Shown here one piece after another: positions 63,301 through 64,000 of a stretch of 64,000 nucleotides of DNA (position 1 is the stretch's first letter; the number at the start of each line of letters is the position of its first letter). The stretch covers positions 13,126,272-13,190,271 of the forward strand of contig OZ024728.1 in NCBI GenBank assembly GCA_964016875.1. The letters run 5' to 3'. Under the pieces are notes generated by a model. That model was not told the DNA's origin. It saw only the letters and a program-made list of their open reading frames with translations, and searched no databases. Source of the stretch: Fallopia convolvulus (lineage: Eukaryota > Streptophyta > Magnoliopsida > Caryophyllales > Polygonaceae). The translations under genes were made by a program, and so were the position numbers.

Positions 63301-64000
63301 TTAAATAATATTAAAAGAAATGGGTTCATTTCCATACACTAATTAATACTCCAAAACAAAAGTGAATGGCTTATTGCATGCATCCATCTATTCCATTGCA
63401 TTTTTAGAACACCAAATATCTTCCTGATTTTAATTTTGCATGAAAAATATATAAAAAGAAAATAAAATAACAAAAATACTCTAATTAAGCACAAAGAAAT
63501 ATAAATAATTCATTCTGATTTTAATTTTGCATAGTAGCATAGTCATTTTAATTTGGCATCATTTTTAGAACACTAAATATCTTCACGTTTTCAAATTCAA
63601 CAGAAATGTCGCATCTTTTTTAGATAACTAAATATCCTAGAAATACAAATTGCACTAACAAAACAAATTATTTTTGTAATATCCATAAATTTTCGGGTTT
63701 TTTTTTAAAAATTTTCTGGGAGACTTCCCAACACCTGCTTAACAAAGTCGTTATCCTTCTGGAGCGTAAACTAGGGACCCAAGTCTAAAAATTTACAAGT
63801 GACATAAAATAATCACTTAAAATGATTTTCTTAGTTCACACGAAGTATAAGACAACACATATAACTTTTAAGATTTTTTTCTTTCGAGAAGGTCCCTAGG
63901 ACCCGTTTCTTGGAAAATTTACGGAAATAGGATAAAATCATTTGGGTTGATTTTATTTACCAACATTAATCTTTAGGATTATTTTCATGTAAGGAGTTTA
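63301..64000. other. AT-rich end of window
   Basis: No supported gene or structure seen. Confidence 0.4.

Noticed and set aside
1..64000. tRNA, rRNA, snRNA or miRNA genes
   Set aside because: No convincing cloverleaf, rRNA or snRNA signature was seen. The tRNA-like matches are primer binding sites.

Overview
The window is nuclear DNA from a flowering plant, most likely a eudicot. Evidence: GT-AG intron-split genes with plant-only family members (an NDR1/HIN1-like LEA_2 gene, a plant pinin), plant-specific transposon passengers (plant mobile domain, OTU-type protease, antisense ORF of Tat retroelements), plant-type MITEs and AT-rich spacers. I cannot name the species. About 50 kb of the 64 kb is transposon, much of it nested.

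Layout. (1) 1-28.1 kb: the right-hand part of a large Mutator-like element, MULE-1. On the + strand it has a degenerate transposase tail and an OTU-like protease domain. On the - strand it has a plant mobile domain (PMD) gene. That PMD gene is broken twice. A solo LTR (4316-11484, target duplication GCTAC) itself contains a non-autonomous Athila-like element (4550-10222). A nearly complete Tat-lineage Ty3/gypsy element (12690-25040, target duplication ACGTC) has 817-bp LTRs and a spliced antisense ORF. At both breaks the PMD reading frame continues across the empty site. A non-autonomous MULE (25869-27054) sits further upstream. (2) 28.1-35.9 kb: a host gene island with two complete genes pointing toward each other, an NHL/LEA_2 membrane protein gene (+) and a ten-exon pinin gene (-). 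(3) 35.9-44.6 kb: MULE-2, a second element with the same plan as MULE-1 (transposase plus OTU on +, PMD on -, facing each other). It carries a Helitron and is degenerate. (4) 44.7-57.1 kb: a ZMYM1-like hAT element split by a deleted Ty3/gypsy element (45781-52773, target duplication CAAAG), which is itself split by a Tork-like Ty1/copia element (46721-51952, target duplication CTCAT). A copia gag relic and a second truncated hAT copy follow. (5) 57.1-64 kb: AT-rich spacer with MITEs and a possible isolated first exon.

The most unusual signal is not a gene. Six unrelated element families here each carry their own short GC-rich palindrome, often in arrays. In MULE-2 the GGCCGTTACGGCC dyad recurs at about 24-bp intervals in five places. 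MULE-1 uses GCGGGTTnnnAACCCGC, the Tat element GAGGTTnTnACCTC, the Athila-like LTR a 24-bp perfect GC-rich palindrome, the solo LTR TCGTTAACGA, and the gypsy element in the hAT TCGGTACCGA. The copia and hAT elements lack such arrays. The sequences differ but the design is alike, which suggests a shared process acting on these elements.

The two MULEs end about 210 and 245 bp upstream of the start codons of the two host genes, so each host promoter abuts a transposon. All coordinates come from reading by eye. TSD and LTR ends are exact where stated. MULE termini and degenerate gene borders are approximate.
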